A stretch of DNA of 64,000 nt from Enterococcus saccharolyticus subsp. saccharolyticus. Lineage in GTDB: Bacteria; Bacillota; Bacilli; Lactobacillales; Enterococcaceae. Of this stretch, positions 36,656 to 48,280 are shown piece by piece; position 1 is the first letter of the stretch; every line of letters starts with the position of its first letter. The position numbers and the translations under genes are program-made. The notes beneath the pieces were generated by a model. That model saw only the letters and a program-made list of their open reading frames with translations, made no database searches and had not been told where the DNA came from. The stretch spans positions 2,131,794-2,195,793 of the forward strand of contig NZ_CP118957.1 in the NCBI RefSeq assembly GCF_029023825.1. The letters are read 5' to 3'.

Positions 36656-37054
36656 GACAGAAAAGATAAGGTGTGTAAACTATCAGAAAACACATTGGAG
36701 GAATCATTTCATGTCGCAAAGAAGAGAACGCAGAACCTACACGCAAGAATTTAAACAACAAATGGTCGACTTATTAAATTCGGGGAAACCAAGAGCCGAC
36801 ATCATCAGAGAAAAGGAATTTGATAATAAACTAATTGATACGACCTTAAAGACATTTGCCATCAAACGATCACTGAGCAAGAAAGGTTGTCCTTATGATA
36901 ATGCAGTGGCAGAATCAACCTATAAATCATTCAAAGCAGAATTTGTTTATCCGAACACATTTGACACATTGAATCAACTCAAACTGCAATTATTTGATTA
37001 CGTCAATCGGATTAGATAACAAGCACCTGATTTTTACACTTTATAATTTTTGTC
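36656..37054 (+). mobile_element. Internally deleted IS3-family element
   Basis: About 400 bp with recognisable but diverged inverted ends: GACAGAAAAGATAAGGTGTG on the left and, on the right, the complement of a GACAAAAATTATAAAGTGT-like end. Inside is a single chimeric transposase frame. A full IS3 element is about 1.2-1.5 kb, so two thirds is lost and it cannot move by itself. It lies just beyond the suf operon terminator. Confidence 0.65.
36711..37019 (+). pseudogene. Chimeric IS3 transposase remnant (OrfA N-terminus joined to OrfB C-terminus)
   Basis: The 102-residue frame starts as an IS3 OrfA helix-turn-helix (RRTYTQEFKQQMVDLL) and after about residue 60 switches to the end of OrfB (KKGCPYDNAVAESTYKSFK). 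The second catalytic aspartate region and most of the integrase core are missing. The deletion happens to keep an open frame, so a short protein with a DNA-binding domain could still be made. Confidence 0.75.
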
Positions 37055-37092
37055 AAAAAAAGGGTTGCCATTCCACTTTCCCCACGCCCAAA

Positions 37093-37132
37093 CAAAAAAG
37101 CCAGAAACACCTTCCAGTAGGCATTTCTAGCT
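37093..37132 (-). terminator. Terminator of suf operon
   Basis: AGCCAGAAA (37099-37107) pairs with TTTCTAGCT (37124-37132) with one G-T pair; T-run on the minus strand. Confidence 0.75.
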
Positions 37133-37144
37133 TAATCAATTCAA

Positions 37145-38536
37145 TTATCCTACAGACCCTTCCATCTCATACGAAATCAAGCGATTCAACTCAACTGCGT
37201 ACTCCATTGGAAGTTCTTTGGTAAATGGTTCGACAAATCCCATAACAATCATTTCCGTTGCTTCGCCTTCTGAAAGGCCGCGACTCATTAGGTAATATAA
37301 TTGTTCTTCTGAAATTTTTGATACTTTGGCTTCGTGCTCTAGGGCAACTTGGCTGTTGTGGATTTCATTAAATGGAATGGTATCAGATTTTGATAGGTCA
37401 TCCATAATGATGGTGTCACATTCGATATGTGAGATAGAACCTTTACTCTTCTTACCGAATGTTACTTGTCCACGATAGTTCACTTCACCACCGTCTTTGG
37501 CGATTGATTTAGATACAATCGAACTAGAGGTATTTGGTGCGTTGTGAATCATTTTAGCACCCGTATCTTGAATTTGTTTGGCACCTGCAAAGGCAATGGA
37601 CAACATCGTACCGCGTGCGCCTTCTCCTTCAAGGTAAACGCTTGGGTATTTCATGGTTGTTTTGGCACCTAGGTTTCCATCAATCCATTCAACGGTTGCG
37701 CCTTCCATTGCTTTGGCGCGTTTTGTTACTAAGTTATAGACGTTATCTGACCAGTTTTGGATCGTTGTATAACGGCAATATGCGTCTTTTAAGGTAAAGA
37801 TTTCAACAATCGCAGCATGCAAGCTGTTACTTGAATACGTTGGTGCGGTACAACCTTCAACGTAATGGACACTAGCACCTTCGTCAACGACAATTAACGT
37901 ACGTTCAAACTGACCAGTATTTTCAGCATTAATACGGAAATACGTTTGTAGTGGCACATCCACACGAACACCTTTTGGTACATAGATAAAGGTTCCACCT
38001 GACCATACGGCTGAGTTTAATGCGGCTAATTTATTGTCAGTTGGTGGCACTAATTTTGAGAAGTATTGTTTGAAAATTTCTGGGTATTCTTTTAATGCTG
38101 AATCGGTATCTGTAAAGATAATCCCTAGTTTTTCAAATTCTTCTTTCATATTGTGATAAACTACTTCTGATTCGTATTGTGCAGAAGCACCAGCTAAATA
38201 GGCACGTTCTGCTTCGGGAATTCCGATACGTTCAAAGGTTTCTTTGATTTTTTCAGGAACATCTTCCCAATCACGGGCTGGTTTATCACTTGGTTTTTGG
38301 TAGTATTTAATGGCGTTGAAATCAATATCTGATAAGTCTGGACCCCATTTTTGCATTGGCATTTTATTGAAGGCTTCCAATGATTTCAAACGGAATTCTA
38401 ACATCCATTCTGGTTCGCCTTTGACACGTGAGATTTCACGGACGATATCTTCGGTTAGTCCTTCTCCGGTACTAAAGACTGGTTCCACGTCATCGTGGAA
38501 ACCATATTTATATTCTTCTAATTCAGGTACTCCCAT
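37145..38536 (-). CDS. sufB: Fe-S cluster assembly scaffold SufB
   Basis: 463 residues from the ATG at 38536, 8 nt after AAGGAG; a GTG three codons upstream overlaps that site. Full-length SufB with the beta-helix core and the conserved [34 protein letters not shown] and [20 protein letters not shown]. With SufC and SufD it forms the SufBC2D scaffold on which iron-sulfur clusters are built. It is the last gene of the sufCDSUB operon, 12 bp after sufU, and ends at the terminator near 37100. Confidence 0.97.
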   Translation of the reverse strand: MGVPELEEYKYGFHDDVEPVFSTGEGLTEDIVREISRVKGEPEWMLEFRLKSLEAFNKMPMQKWGPDLSDIDFNAIKYYQKPSDKPARDWEDVPEKIKETFERIGIPEAERAYLAGASAQYESEVVYHNMKEEFEKLGIIFTDTDSALKEYPEIFKQYFSKLVPPTDNKLAALNSAVWSGGTFIYVPKGVRVDVPLQTYFRINAENTGQFERTLIVVDEGASVHYVEGCTAPTYSSNSLHAAIVEIFTLKDAYCRYTTIQNWSDNVYNLVTKRAKAMEGATVEWIDGNLGAKTTMKYPSVYLEGEGARGTMLSIAFAGAKQIQDTGAKMIHNAPNTSSSIVSKSIAKDGGEVNYRGQVTFGKKSKGSISHIECDTIIMDDLSKSDTIPFNEIHNSQVALEHEAKVSKISEEQLYYLMSRGLSEGEATEMIVMGFVEPFTKELPMEYAVELNRLISYEMEGSVG

Positions 38537-38548
38537 GTTTCTCACTCC

Positions 38549-41536
<2,988 letters not shown>

Positions 41537-41550
41537 GTATCTTGACCTCC

Positions 41551-42324
41551 TTACGCTTCTTCTTCTTTGTAATCGATACCTAATTCCTTACTGATACCTG
41601 CATAACCTTCTGCTTCTAAACGACGAGCTAAGTCAGCATCACCAGTCATCACAACGCGACCTTCCATCATAATATGCACCACATCTGGTGTGATGTAGTT
41701 CAATAGACGTTGGTAATGTGTAATGATTAACGCGCCAAATCCTTCGCCGCGCATTTCATTTACCCCTTTGGCAACTACTTTTAAGGCATCAATATCTAAA
41801 CCAGAGTCAATTTCATCTAAAATAGCAAAGGTTGGTTCTAACATCAATAATTGTAAAATTTCATTACGTTTTTTCTCTCCACCAGAGAAACCTTCATTTA
41901 AATAACGTTCTGCCATTTCTTCCGGCATGTTTAATAAATCCATTTTTTCATCTAATTTTTTGATGAAGTCCATCACAGAAATTTTATCGTCTTCTTCACG
42001 TTTGGCATTAATCGCCGCACGCATGAATTCTGCATTGGTGATTCCTGGGATTTCACTTGGGTATTGCATCGCTAAAAACAGACCTAAACGTGCGCGTTCA
42101 TCAACTTCCATTTCTAACACATCTTCGCCATCAAATAAGATTTCGCCTTCTGTCACGTCAAAGTTAGGATTTCCCATAATTGCTGCAGATAAAGTTGATT
42201 TACCTGTTCCATTTGGTCCCATGATTGCGTGAATTTCACCTGTATTTAAAGTTAAGTTAACACCTTTTAAGATTTTTTTATCTTCAATTGAAACATGCAA
42301 GTTTTTGATTTCTAAAACAGACAT
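41551..42324 (-). CDS. sufC: Fe-S assembly ATPase SufC
   Basis: 257 residues with Walker A GPNGTGKST, signature GFSGGEKKRNEILQ, Walker B FAILDEIDSGLDID and H-loop LIITHYQRLL. SufC is the soluble ABC-type ATPase that drives the SufBD scaffold. It is first in the operon; GGAGGG precedes the ATG and the promoter lies at 42360-42388. Confidence 0.97.
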   Translation of the reverse strand: MSVLEIKNLHVSIEDKKILKGVNLTLNTGEIHAIMGPNGTGKSTLSAAIMGNPNFDVTEGEILFDGEDVLEMEVDERARLGLFLAMQYPSEIPGITNAEFMRAAINAKREEDDKISVMDFIKKLDEKMDLLNMPEEMAERYLNEGFSGGEKKRNEILQLLMLEPTFAILDEIDSGLDIDALKVVAKGVNEMRGEGFGALIITHYQRLLNYITPDVVHIMMEGRVVMTGDADLARRLEAEGYAGISKELGIDYKEEEA

Positions 42325-42359
42325 TCCGTTCCCTCCAAATTCATTATTTATTCTTATTC

Positions 42360-42388
42360 ATTGTAGACTAATTGAGAATGAAGTTCAA
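42360..42388 (-). promoter_or_regulatory. Promoter of suf operon
   Basis: Minus strand TTGAAC (42383-42388), 17 bp, TACAAT (42360-42365), 36 bp upstream of sufC. Confidence 0.65.
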
Positions 42389-42487
42389 ATACTGGAACTG
42401 AAAAAAACGCTTCCTAAAAAAATGAATACGTTTTACTTTAGAATTATTTCAAGTTTGATATACTATGGGAAAGGAGTGATTTTTATT

Positions 42488-42952
42488 ATGAGATACCAAC
42501 TAAAACCAATTACACAAGACAATTGGCGTGAAGCAGCAAACTTATCTGTTGCGGAGAATCAAAAAAGTTTAATTGAAGAAAATCGTGATTCATTACTCGA
42601 AGCAACGTATGACCGTGCGTTACAGTGGACCCCTATTGGCTTATATGTGGATCATAAAATGGTTGGTTTTGCGATGATTGGCGCAGAAAATCAAACGGAG
42701 CGTTCGATTTGGTTTGATCGTTTTATGATTGACCATCGTCATCAAAAACAAGGCTATGGTCACGCATTGTTTCGTGCGGTGCTGACGTATTTAAAAGATC
42801 ACTACAGAAATGTCGATACGATTTATTTAAGTGTGCACAAAGAAAATGTCAAAGCATTTCCTTTTTATGAGTCATTTGGGTTTGTTCAACTCAATGAAGA
42901 AGATCCTCAAAATGGCGAACTAATTATGCAACATACCCTGACACGTGACTAA
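42488..42952 (+). CDS. GNAT acetyltransferase (spermidine acetyltransferase-like)
   Basis: 154 residues from the ATG at 42488 (AAAGGAG upstream). The GNAT motif A region RHQKQGYGHALFRAVL and the C-terminal ENVKAFPFYESFGF are clear; the N-terminal half, with VAENQKSLIEENRDSLLEA and PIGLYVDHKMVGFAM, resembles the polyamine acetyltransferases BltD and PaiA. It would transfer acetyl from acetyl-CoA to a small amine. The stop lies at the edge of the shared terminator with the large RNA. Confidence 0.87.
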   Translation: MRYQLKPITQDNWREAANLSVAENQKSLIEENRDSLLEATYDRALQWTPIGLYVDHKMVGFAMIGAENQTERSIWFDRFMIDHRHQKQGYGHALFRAVLTYLKDHYRNVDTIYLSVHKENVKAFPFYESFGFVQLNEEDPQNGELIMQHTLTRD

Positions 42953-42993
42953 AAAAAGAGCGAGAACGCTACTAACAACGTTCTCGCTCTTTT
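42952..42993. terminator. Bidirectional terminator shared by GNAT gene and large RNA
   Basis: AAAAGAGCGAGAACG pairs perfectly with CGTTCTCGCTCTTTT around a short loop; poly-A on the left gives a T-run for the minus-strand RNA. Confidence 0.9.
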
Positions 42994-43598
42994 CCTTGCC
43001 CTCTCAAAACAAATGAATCATTGGAGTATTTCTCTCTACGCCATATTGGTGTGATATTATTCAGTCACGCACCCAAGAAGACTGAGCCTCAGGAGCGACC
43101 TGAAACTTTCTCTTGCTTTATACAGTTGAAAACAACCTTAAGTGCTGTCGATCACAACGGACCACAAATTTCACTCAAACATTCAGTCAATTTGTCTACC
43201 ATAACTAGGTTTAATTTCTGCCTTTGAGCTACTTTTACTCGCTTCTTACGTTATAGGTTATTTCTAACCTTCACAGCATAGGAGTTGGTTGGATGTTCCT
43301 TCGACTTTCTTAAAAATCCCTTTTTAAGCGCCAGCAAGGAGAGGCGAGCGTTTTTCGCTACGCTTTTTATTGTCCTCCCCGTAAGCTACGATACCTTATA
43401 TCTAGCAATACTTTGCATGATTCTTCGCCTTAAGGAGCTTTTACTCCTCGTTCGTCATATGTCACCATACTTCTCAACTCATCAATCGACAGTATCCCAT
43501 CAAACGACAGCAAGGTCTGATCCCAAATCATCTACTGCACGTTGTTTAGACGCTCTTCACAGAGTTCAACGATTCACCTGTTTTCAAAGGGCAAGGAA
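42952..43598 (-). ncRNA. Large highly structured non-coding RNA (~645 nt), family unassigned
   Basis: Minus strand, from a strong promoter (43603-43631) to the terminator at 42952. The first 32 nt (43598-43567) pair with the last 32 nt before the terminator (43023-42992) with a single G-G mismatch, so the molecule closes on itself. Between them are many local hairpins, three capped by GNRA loops: CTCT-GTGA-AGAG (43564-43553), TTAAAAA-GGGA-TTTTTAA (43327-43310) and AGGTTA-GAAA-TAACCT (43270-43255). Others are TCAGG/CCTGA (near 43090), TCAGTC/GACTGA (43085-43061) and AGGAG/CTCCT (near 43440). No long ORF with a ribosome site is present. Length and style recall ROOL-, OLE- or GOLLD-type ornate RNAs; ROOL is the nearest in length, but this is inference. 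Confidence 0.85.
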
Positions 43599-43602
43599 GA
43601 AA

Positions 43603-43631
43603 ATTATAACATCTTTGGGTTCGTTATACAA
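43603..43631 (-). promoter_or_regulatory. Promoter of large structured RNA
   Basis: TTGTAT (43626-43631), 17 bp, TATAAT (43603-43608). The start expected 6-7 nt downstream (about 43597) falls on the first base of the closing helix. Confidence 0.85.
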
Positions 43632-43646
43632 GAATTTCCCTTTTCG

Positions 43647-44042
43647 CTACACTTTTTTGATAAATTGATGGTGACATTGACTACAAGTCACTTTAATTTT
43701 GCCTTTCCCTTTTGGTGCACGTAATTGTTGCTTGCATTCAGGACAACGAAAATAAACATGCGTTTTACGCTGTTGAAATTTCTCCTTTTGTTGCTTAAAG
43801 AAATGCGTCACTTTATTTTGAACAACTAAATATTTTTTATTTTCATTGGCGCGGACATAAATTCGTTTAGAGAAGAAACGATAATATGCAACGACAATTA
43901 AGACATACGCCAACCAGCGAAAGGGACCAGAAATCAATAATGACAGTAACGCTACGATGATTAACAATTTCCCTAATGCATCGAAATGTCCATAACGACC
44001 GTGCATAAATTTCATGATTTTTAGTTTCCAATTTTGTTTCAT
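43647..44042 (-). CDS. Membrane protein with C-terminal zinc ribbon
   Basis: 131 residues from the ATG at 44042 (AAAGGAG upstream). Two adjacent hydrophobic helices (about 28-65) are followed by a basic cytoplasmic tail ending in a zinc ribbon with paired cysteines, CPEC (about residue 104) and CSQC (about 123). The type is widespread in lactobacilli and enterococci; function unknown. It lies downstream of the pnp terminator and just upstream of the large RNA promoter. Confidence 0.75.
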   Translation of the reverse strand: MKQNWKLKIMKFMHGRYGHFDALGKLLIIVALLSLLISGPFRWLAYVLIVVAYYRFFSKRIYVRANENKKYLVVQNKVTHFFKQQKEKFQQRKTHVYFRCPECKQQLRAPKGKGKIKVTCSQCHHQFIKKV

Positions 44043-44063
44043 CAAAAAGCTCCTTTGGGTAAG

Positions 44064-44097
44064 CAAAAAGCTAGGATGTCACCATCCTAACTTTTTG
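44064..44097 (-). terminator. Terminator of pnp
   Basis: CAAAAAGCTAGGATG (44064-44078) pairs with 44083-44097 through one G-T pair; 2 bp after the pnp stop. Confidence 0.75.
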
Positions 44098-44099
44098 GT

Positions 44100-46220
44100 T
44101 TATTTCTCTTCTTTTGTTTCGTCTGCTAATAATGCTTTTCTTGAAAGGTTCACACGACCTTGTTTGTCGATTTCTGTGACTTTCACTAAGATTTCGTCGC
44201 CTAATTTCACAACGTCTTCTACTTTATTGACACGTTCATTTGCTAATTGAGAAATGTGGACTAAACCATCTTTTCCTTTAATTAGATTCACGAAACAACC
44301 AAATTTTTCAATGCGGACAACTTTACCTAAGTAAACTTCGCCAACTTTGATTTCTTTTGTTAAATCTTCAATAATCTTAATTGCTTTTTTAATCATATCG
44401 GCATCCGCAGAAGCGATTGACACATTACCGTCTTGATCAATATCAATTTTAACACCAGTTTCATCAATAATACCGTTAATTGTGTCGCCACCTTTACCGA
44501 TAACATCTTTGATTTTCGCTGGATCAATTTTAATCATTTCAATCTTCGGTGCATATTGACTTAATTCTGCGCGTGGTTCAGCAATCGTTGACGTTAATTC
44601 TTCAAGAATTTCCATACGAGCTTTTTTCGCTTGGTCTAATGCTTCACGTAAGATTTGTTCTGTGATACCTTGGATTTTAATATCCATTTGTAAGGCAGTA
44701 ATTCCGTCTTTTGTTCCAGCAACTTTAAAGTCCATATCGCCCAAGTGGTCTTCTAACCCTTGGATATCAGTTAAGATTGTATAGTTTTCGCCATCAGAAA
44801 CAAGACCCATCGCAATCCCAGCAACTGGTGCTTTGATGGGTACACCGGCATCCATCAATGCTAATGTGCCCGCACAAATACTTGCTTGTGAAGAAGAACC
44901 ATTTGATTCTAACACTTCCGCCACTAAACGAATTGTGTAAGGGAAAGTTTCTTCATTTGGAATGACTTGCGCTAATGCACGTTCACCTAATGCACCGTGT
45001 CCAATTTCACGACGACCTGGAGAACCAGCACGGCCAGTTGAACCTACAGAAAATTGAGGGAAGTTATAGTGATGGATGAAACGTTTTGATTCTTCCACAC
45101 CTAATCCATCAATAATTTGATGTTCGCCTAATGGAGCTAATGTACAAGCAGATAACGCTTGAGTTTGTCCACGTGTAAATAATCCAGAACCATGCACGCG
45201 AGGTAATAAACTTACTTCTGAAGCCAATGGACGAATTTCGTCTAATTTACGGCCATCAGGACGGATTTTATCAATTGTAATCAATTCACGAACCACATCT
45301 TTTTCAAGATCTTCCGCGATTTGTTTCACTTCTTTGGTTAATTGCGCGGCTTCGTCAGCTGCTAATTCAGCGGATTTTTCAGCATAGACTTCTTTGACTG
45401 TATCTTTTACTTTGTCAATTTCATCTTCACGCGCTAATTTTTCTTCTGTTAAGACTGCCGTTTTCATTGTTTGGTAATATGCAGAAAAAATTTCTGCCTT
45501 TAAATCTTCCGCAACTTGTAATAAAGTCACTTCCATTTTTTCTTTACCTACAGCTGCGACAATTTCTTCTTGGAAAGCAACGATTTCTTTAATCGCTTCA
45601 TGACCAAATAATAACGCACCTAACATATCTGCTTCTGATACTTCTTTCGCACCAGATTCAACCATGTTAATCGCATCTTTTGTTCCAGCAACGGTTAGTT
45701 CGATGTCAGTTGCTTGCGCTTGCTCAACAGTCGGATTTAACACGTATTCACCATTGACACGGCCAACATCGACCCCTGCGATTGGACCATCAAATGGAAT
45801 ATCTGAAATAGATAATGCTAATGAAGAACCTAACATTGCCGCCATTGCTGGTGAACAATCTTGTTCCACACTCATCACGATATTTGTTACTTGAACTTCA
45901 TTACGGAAGCCTTCCGCAAACATTGGACGAATTGGACGGTCGATTAAACGAGCTGTTAATGTTGCATCCGTACTTGGACGACCTTCACGTTTAATGAAAC
46001 CTCCAGGAATTTTACCTACTGCATACATTTTTTCTTCATAGTTAATTGTTAATGGGAAGAAATCAGTATCTTTTGCTTCTTTTGAGGCAACAGCTGCACT
46101 CAAGACAACAGTGTCTCCATAACGGACTAAAACAGCACCATTTGCTTGTTTGGCAAGTTGTCCGACTTCTACTTCTAATGGGCGTCCGCCCCAAGTTGTT
46201 TTAAATACTTGCTTTGTCAT
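44100..46220 (-). CDS. pnp: Polynucleotide phosphorylase
   Basis: 706 residues from the ATG at 46220 (AGGAG 8 nt upstream); nine extra upstream codons are possible but lie past the ribosome site. Two RNase PH domains ([20 protein letters not shown] at the N-terminus; [13 protein letters not shown] and [15 protein letters not shown] in the second), a KH domain with [10 protein letters not shown], and a C-terminal S1 domain with [11 protein letters not shown]. It degrades RNA 3' to 5' using phosphate and takes part in the RNA degradosome. It follows rpsO as in many bacteria, but a terminator, direct repeats and a long leader hairpin lie between them. Confidence 0.97.
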   Translation of the reverse strand: MTKQVFKTTWGGRPLEVEVGQLAKQANGAVLVRYGDTVVLSAAVASKEAKDTDFFPLTINYEEKMYAVGKIPGGFIKREGRPSTDATLTARLIDRPIRPMFAEGFRNEVQVTNIVMSVEQDCSPAMAAMLGSSLALSISDIPFDGPIAGVDVGRVNGEYVLNPTVEQAQATDIELTVAGTKDAINMVESGAKEVSEADMLGALLFGHEAIKEIVAFQEEIVAAVGKEKMEVTLLQVAEDLKAEIFSAYYQTMKTAVLTEEKLAREDEIDKVKDTVKEVYAEKSAELAADEAAQLTKEVKQIAEDLEKDVVRELITIDKIRPDGRKLDEIRPLASEVSLLPRVHGSGLFTRGQTQALSACTLAPLGEHQIIDGLGVEESKRFIHHYNFPQFSVGSTGRAGSPGRREIGHGALGERALAQVIPNEETFPYTIRLVAEVLESNGSSSQASICAGTLALMDAGVPIKAPVAGIAMGLVSDGENYTILTDIQGLEDHLGDMDFKVAGTKDGITALQMDIKIQGITEQILREALDQAKKARMEILEELTSTIAEPRAELSQYAPKIEMIKIDPAKIKDVIGKGGDTINGIIDETGVKIDIDQDGNVSIASADADMIKKAIKIIEDLTKEIKVGEVYLGKVVRIEKFGCFVNLIKGKDGLVHISQLANERVNKVEDVVKLGDEILVKVTEIDKQGRVNLSRKALLADETKEEK

Positions 46221-46236
46221 AAGAACTCCTTTTCCA

Positions 46237-46326
46237 CTGTGAGTCAAGGCTGCTACTAAACAAATGAAAACATTGAAAATTCAGTGCTTTCATTTGGTTA
46301 GTAGTAAGCCAGGCCAACAGTCACAG
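46237..46326 (-). promoter_or_regulatory. Extended stem-loop in pnp leader
   Basis: Starting 17 nt before the pnp ATG, nested arms pair over 90 nt: CTGTGA/TCACAG, GGCT/AGCC, CTACTAA/TTAGTAG, CAAATGAAA/TTTCATTTG and CATTGAA/TTCAGTG. In E. coli a long pnp leader stem is cut by RNase III and mediates PNPase autoregulation; a similar role is inferred here. Confidence 0.65.
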
Positions 46327-46422
46327 CGATTTTATTTTTGTTTTTTTGAATCCATGTGTTGCTTTACCAAAGTCATGTTGTGTAACGTAAACTTTATCTT
46401 CCGAACGTGCTTCAGCACAAAA

Positions 46423-46597
46423 GGTTACTACCCTCGCTTTTGCTCAGCTAGTATTGTTCAACATCAGCTCTCGCTCGCCTTTCAGTTGGCGAATCGCTGT
46501 GTTTCAGTGGTACGGTTACTACCCTCGCTTTCGCTCAGCTAGTATTGTTCAACATCAGCTCTCGCTCGCCTTTCAGTTGGCGAATCGCTGTGTTTCA
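46423..46597. repeat. 84-bp direct repeat in the rpsO-pnp gap
   Basis: 46423-46506 and 46514-46597 are 84-bp copies with a single difference (T to C), separated by GTGGTAC. Each copy can fold on the minus strand (for example CGCC-8-GGCG and GC-GAAA-GC). No coding function. Together with the leader stem it fills the 426-bp gap between pnp and rpsO. Confidence 0.9.
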
Positions 46598-46601
46598 CAA
46601 C

Positions 46602-46633
46602 AAAAAAGTGAGATTCGGTCGAACCTCACTTTT
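46602..46633 (-). terminator. Terminator of rpsO
   Basis: AAAAGTGAG/CTCACTTTT stem with a 12-nt loop and a T-run on the minus strand; so pnp needs its own promoter or read-through. Confidence 0.85.
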
Positions 46634-46646
46634 CTCATTGTAATGA

Positions 46647-46916
46647 TTAACGACGTAATCCTAAAGCTTTGATCAATTCGCGGTAACGAGCCACGTCTTT
46701 GTTACGTAGGTAAGCTAACAAGTTACGACGGTGACCAACTTTTTTCATCAAACCACGGTATGAATGGTGATCTTTTTTGTGTTCACGGATGTGAGCATTC
46801 AAAGTATTGATATCTTCAGTTAATACAGCGATTTGTACTTCTGGAGAACCAGTATCTCCTTCATGACGAGCAAATTGGTTGATGATTTCGTTTTTACGTT
46901 CTTTAGAAATTGCCAT
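46647..46916 (-). CDS. rpsO: 30S ribosomal protein S15
   Basis: 89 residues from the ATG at 46916, after GAGGTGG. Full-length S15: [54 protein letters not shown] and a C-terminal [13 protein letters not shown]. It binds the 16S rRNA central domain. The transcript begins at about 47003, giving a leader of about 90 nt that could carry S15 autoregulation. Confidence 0.97.
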   Translation of the reverse strand: MAISKERKNEIINQFARHEGDTGSPEVQIAVLTEDINTLNAHIREHKKDHHSYRGLMKKVGHRRNLLAYLRNKDVARYRELIKALGLRR

Positions 46917-47009
46917 GTTTTCCACCTCTTTCGATTATTTCCCTGTAACTGAGTAAAACGTTGGTGATTCGTCAAACCAAGTGACAGGTGGTGCTTAACG
47001 CACAGATAT

Positions 47010-47038
47010 ACTTTACTTGATTCTCTTTAAAAAAGCAA
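47010..47038 (-). promoter_or_regulatory. Promoter of rpsO
   Basis: Minus strand TTGCTT (47033-47038), 17 bp, TAAAGT (47010-47015). The stretch from here to the rhodanese gene holds only this promoter and the inverted repeat at 47145. Confidence 0.5.
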
Positions 47039-47144
47039 GTTTCTACCTTTAATTTAAGAAAAACAATATTTATACAAACAAAACGTATGTTTTTTTCTAT
47101 TCTTTGTTGAAAACATTAAGATATGTTTCATTATTTTTTCATCT

Positions 47145-47166
47145 ATATGCAAAAAACGTTGCATAT
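47145..47166. promoter_or_regulatory. Inverted repeat upstream of rhodanese-like gene
   Basis: ATATGCAA-6-TTGCATAT, perfect 8-bp arms, 53 bp before the start codon. Possibly an operator; no regulator is known. Confidence 0.4.
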
Positions 47167-47218
47167 TTTCAGAAAACCACATAAAATCTACTCATCCAAG
47201 AAAGAAAGGAATTTTTTT

Positions 47219-47509
47219 ATGAATTCAATTAACGTACAAGACTTTCAACTGTTACTAAATCAATCTATTGCTATTTTGGATATCCGTGATAAAGGCGCGT
47301 TCAGCGAAGGTCATCTACCTAACGCTATTTCTATGCCTACAACTAGCCTACCTAACCGTTTAAGTGAACTAGATAAAAATACAACTTATTATGTTCTAAG
47401 CCATTCTGGTCGTCGTTCAGACATTATTGCACAATTTTTAAATAATCATGGATACAAAGCATTACACGTAATTGGCGGCATGAAAGCTCTTAAAAAAGAA
47501 GCTGCCTAA
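47219..47509 (+). CDS. Rhodanese-fold protein lacking the catalytic cysteine
   Basis: 96 residues from the ATG at 47219 (AAAGGA upstream). A single rhodanese domain with ILDIRDKGAFSEGHLPNAI near the start, but the active-site loop reads VLSHSGRRS, with Ser where the sulfur-carrying Cys of VxCxxGxRS should be. The protein has no cysteine anywhere, so it cannot be a classical sulfurtransferase. It may bind thiols or phosphate or act as a regulatory fold. It is a single-gene unit with its own terminator. Confidence 0.8.
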   Translation: MNSINVQDFQLLLNQSIAILDIRDKGAFSEGHLPNAISMPTTSLPNRLSELDKNTTYYVLSHSGRRSDIIAQFLNNHGYKALHVIGGMKALKKEAA

Positions 47510-47520
47510 ACACACTTACT

Positions 47521-47563
47521 AAAAAAAAGGATTTCAGACAAATATGTTTGAAATCCTTTTTTT
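47521..47563 (+). terminator. Terminator after rhodanese-like gene
   Basis: AAAGGATTTCA and TGAAATCCTTT arms around a 12-nt loop, followed by T7. Confidence 0.85.
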
Positions 47564-47614
47564 ATCTTGTATACTACTTTTAAGAACTACTTACAAATAC
47601 AAAGGAGAGATTCT

Positions 47615-48235
47615 ATGGCAACATTATTAGCAATTAAGGCTCACCCCATGACAGATGAAGCATCAAAATCAATGAAAGTATTTTATGCTTTTTTAGATAG
47701 TTACAAAAAAAGTCATCCAGAAGATGAAATCATTACGCTAGATTTATATCATGAAGATTTTCCTGAAATTGATTATGACATTATGTCTGGTTGGAACGAT
47801 TTACGTGAAGGAAAAGATTTTGCTGAGTTAACAGCTGAACAACAACGTAAAATTGCTCGTTTCAACGAATCCACAGAACAATTTTTAGCAGCTGATAAAG
47901 TCGTTGTGGCAAATGGTTTATGGAACTTAAATATTCCAACACGTTTGAAAGCATGGTTTGATACTATCAATGTTGCTGGAAAAACCTTCCGTTATACCGA
48001 AGCAGGCCCACAACCTTTAACAGAAGGGAAAAAAGCTTTGCATATTCAAGCAAGTGGTGGCGCTTATGAAGGACAAGATTTTGCTTCTCAATATGTGAAA
48101 GGCATTCTAAATTTCATCGGCGTAACTGATTTCCAACAAATTTTTGTTGAAGGTGCGGATCACTTTCCAGAAAAAACAGAATCAATTATCAATGCTGCAA
48201 TTGAAAAAGCAGAAGCAATCAGCTTAAACTTTTAA
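47615..48235 (+). CDS. azoR: FMN-dependent NADH-azoreductase
   Basis: 206 residues from the ATG at 47615 (AAAGGAG upstream), the usual length of AzoR/AcpD proteins. Flavodoxin-like fold with the FMN-binding PMTDEASKSMKVF, the family motif GLWNLNIPTRLKAWFD and the loop ASGGAYEG. It reduces azo dyes and quinones with NAD(P)H in two-electron steps, probably as quinone or oxidative-stress protection. Single-gene unit between two terminators. Confidence 0.92.
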   Translation: MATLLAIKAHPMTDEASKSMKVFYAFLDSYKKSHPEDEIITLDLYHEDFPEIDYDIMSGWNDLREGKDFAELTAEQQRKIARFNESTEQFLAADKVVVANGLWNLNIPTRLKAWFDTINVAGKTFRYTEAGPQPLTEGKKALHIQASGGAYEGQDFASQYVKGILNFIGVTDFQQIFVEGADHFPEKTESIINAAIEKAEAISLNF

Positions 48236-48240
48236 TCAAC

Positions 48241-48280
48241 AAAAAAGCTAGGAACCTTGAAAAAAGTTCCTAGCTTTTTT
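48241..48280. terminator. Bidirectional terminator
   Basis: AAAAAAGCTAGGAAC (48241-48255) pairs perfectly with 48266-48280; it separates the convergent azoR and AI-2E genes. Confidence 0.88.

Noticed and set aside
43021-43668. Several short plus-strand reading frames across the large RNA region
   Set aside because: None has a ribosome site, all overlap strong RNA helices on the other strand, and the promoter and terminator define a minus-strand non-coding transcript.
46250-46600. Possible T-box leader (GAGAGCTGATG and GAGGGTAGTAACC segments)
   Set aside because: The resemblance to stem I and the antiterminator is loose, no specifier loop or terminator/antiterminator pair was found, and pnp is not a T-box target.
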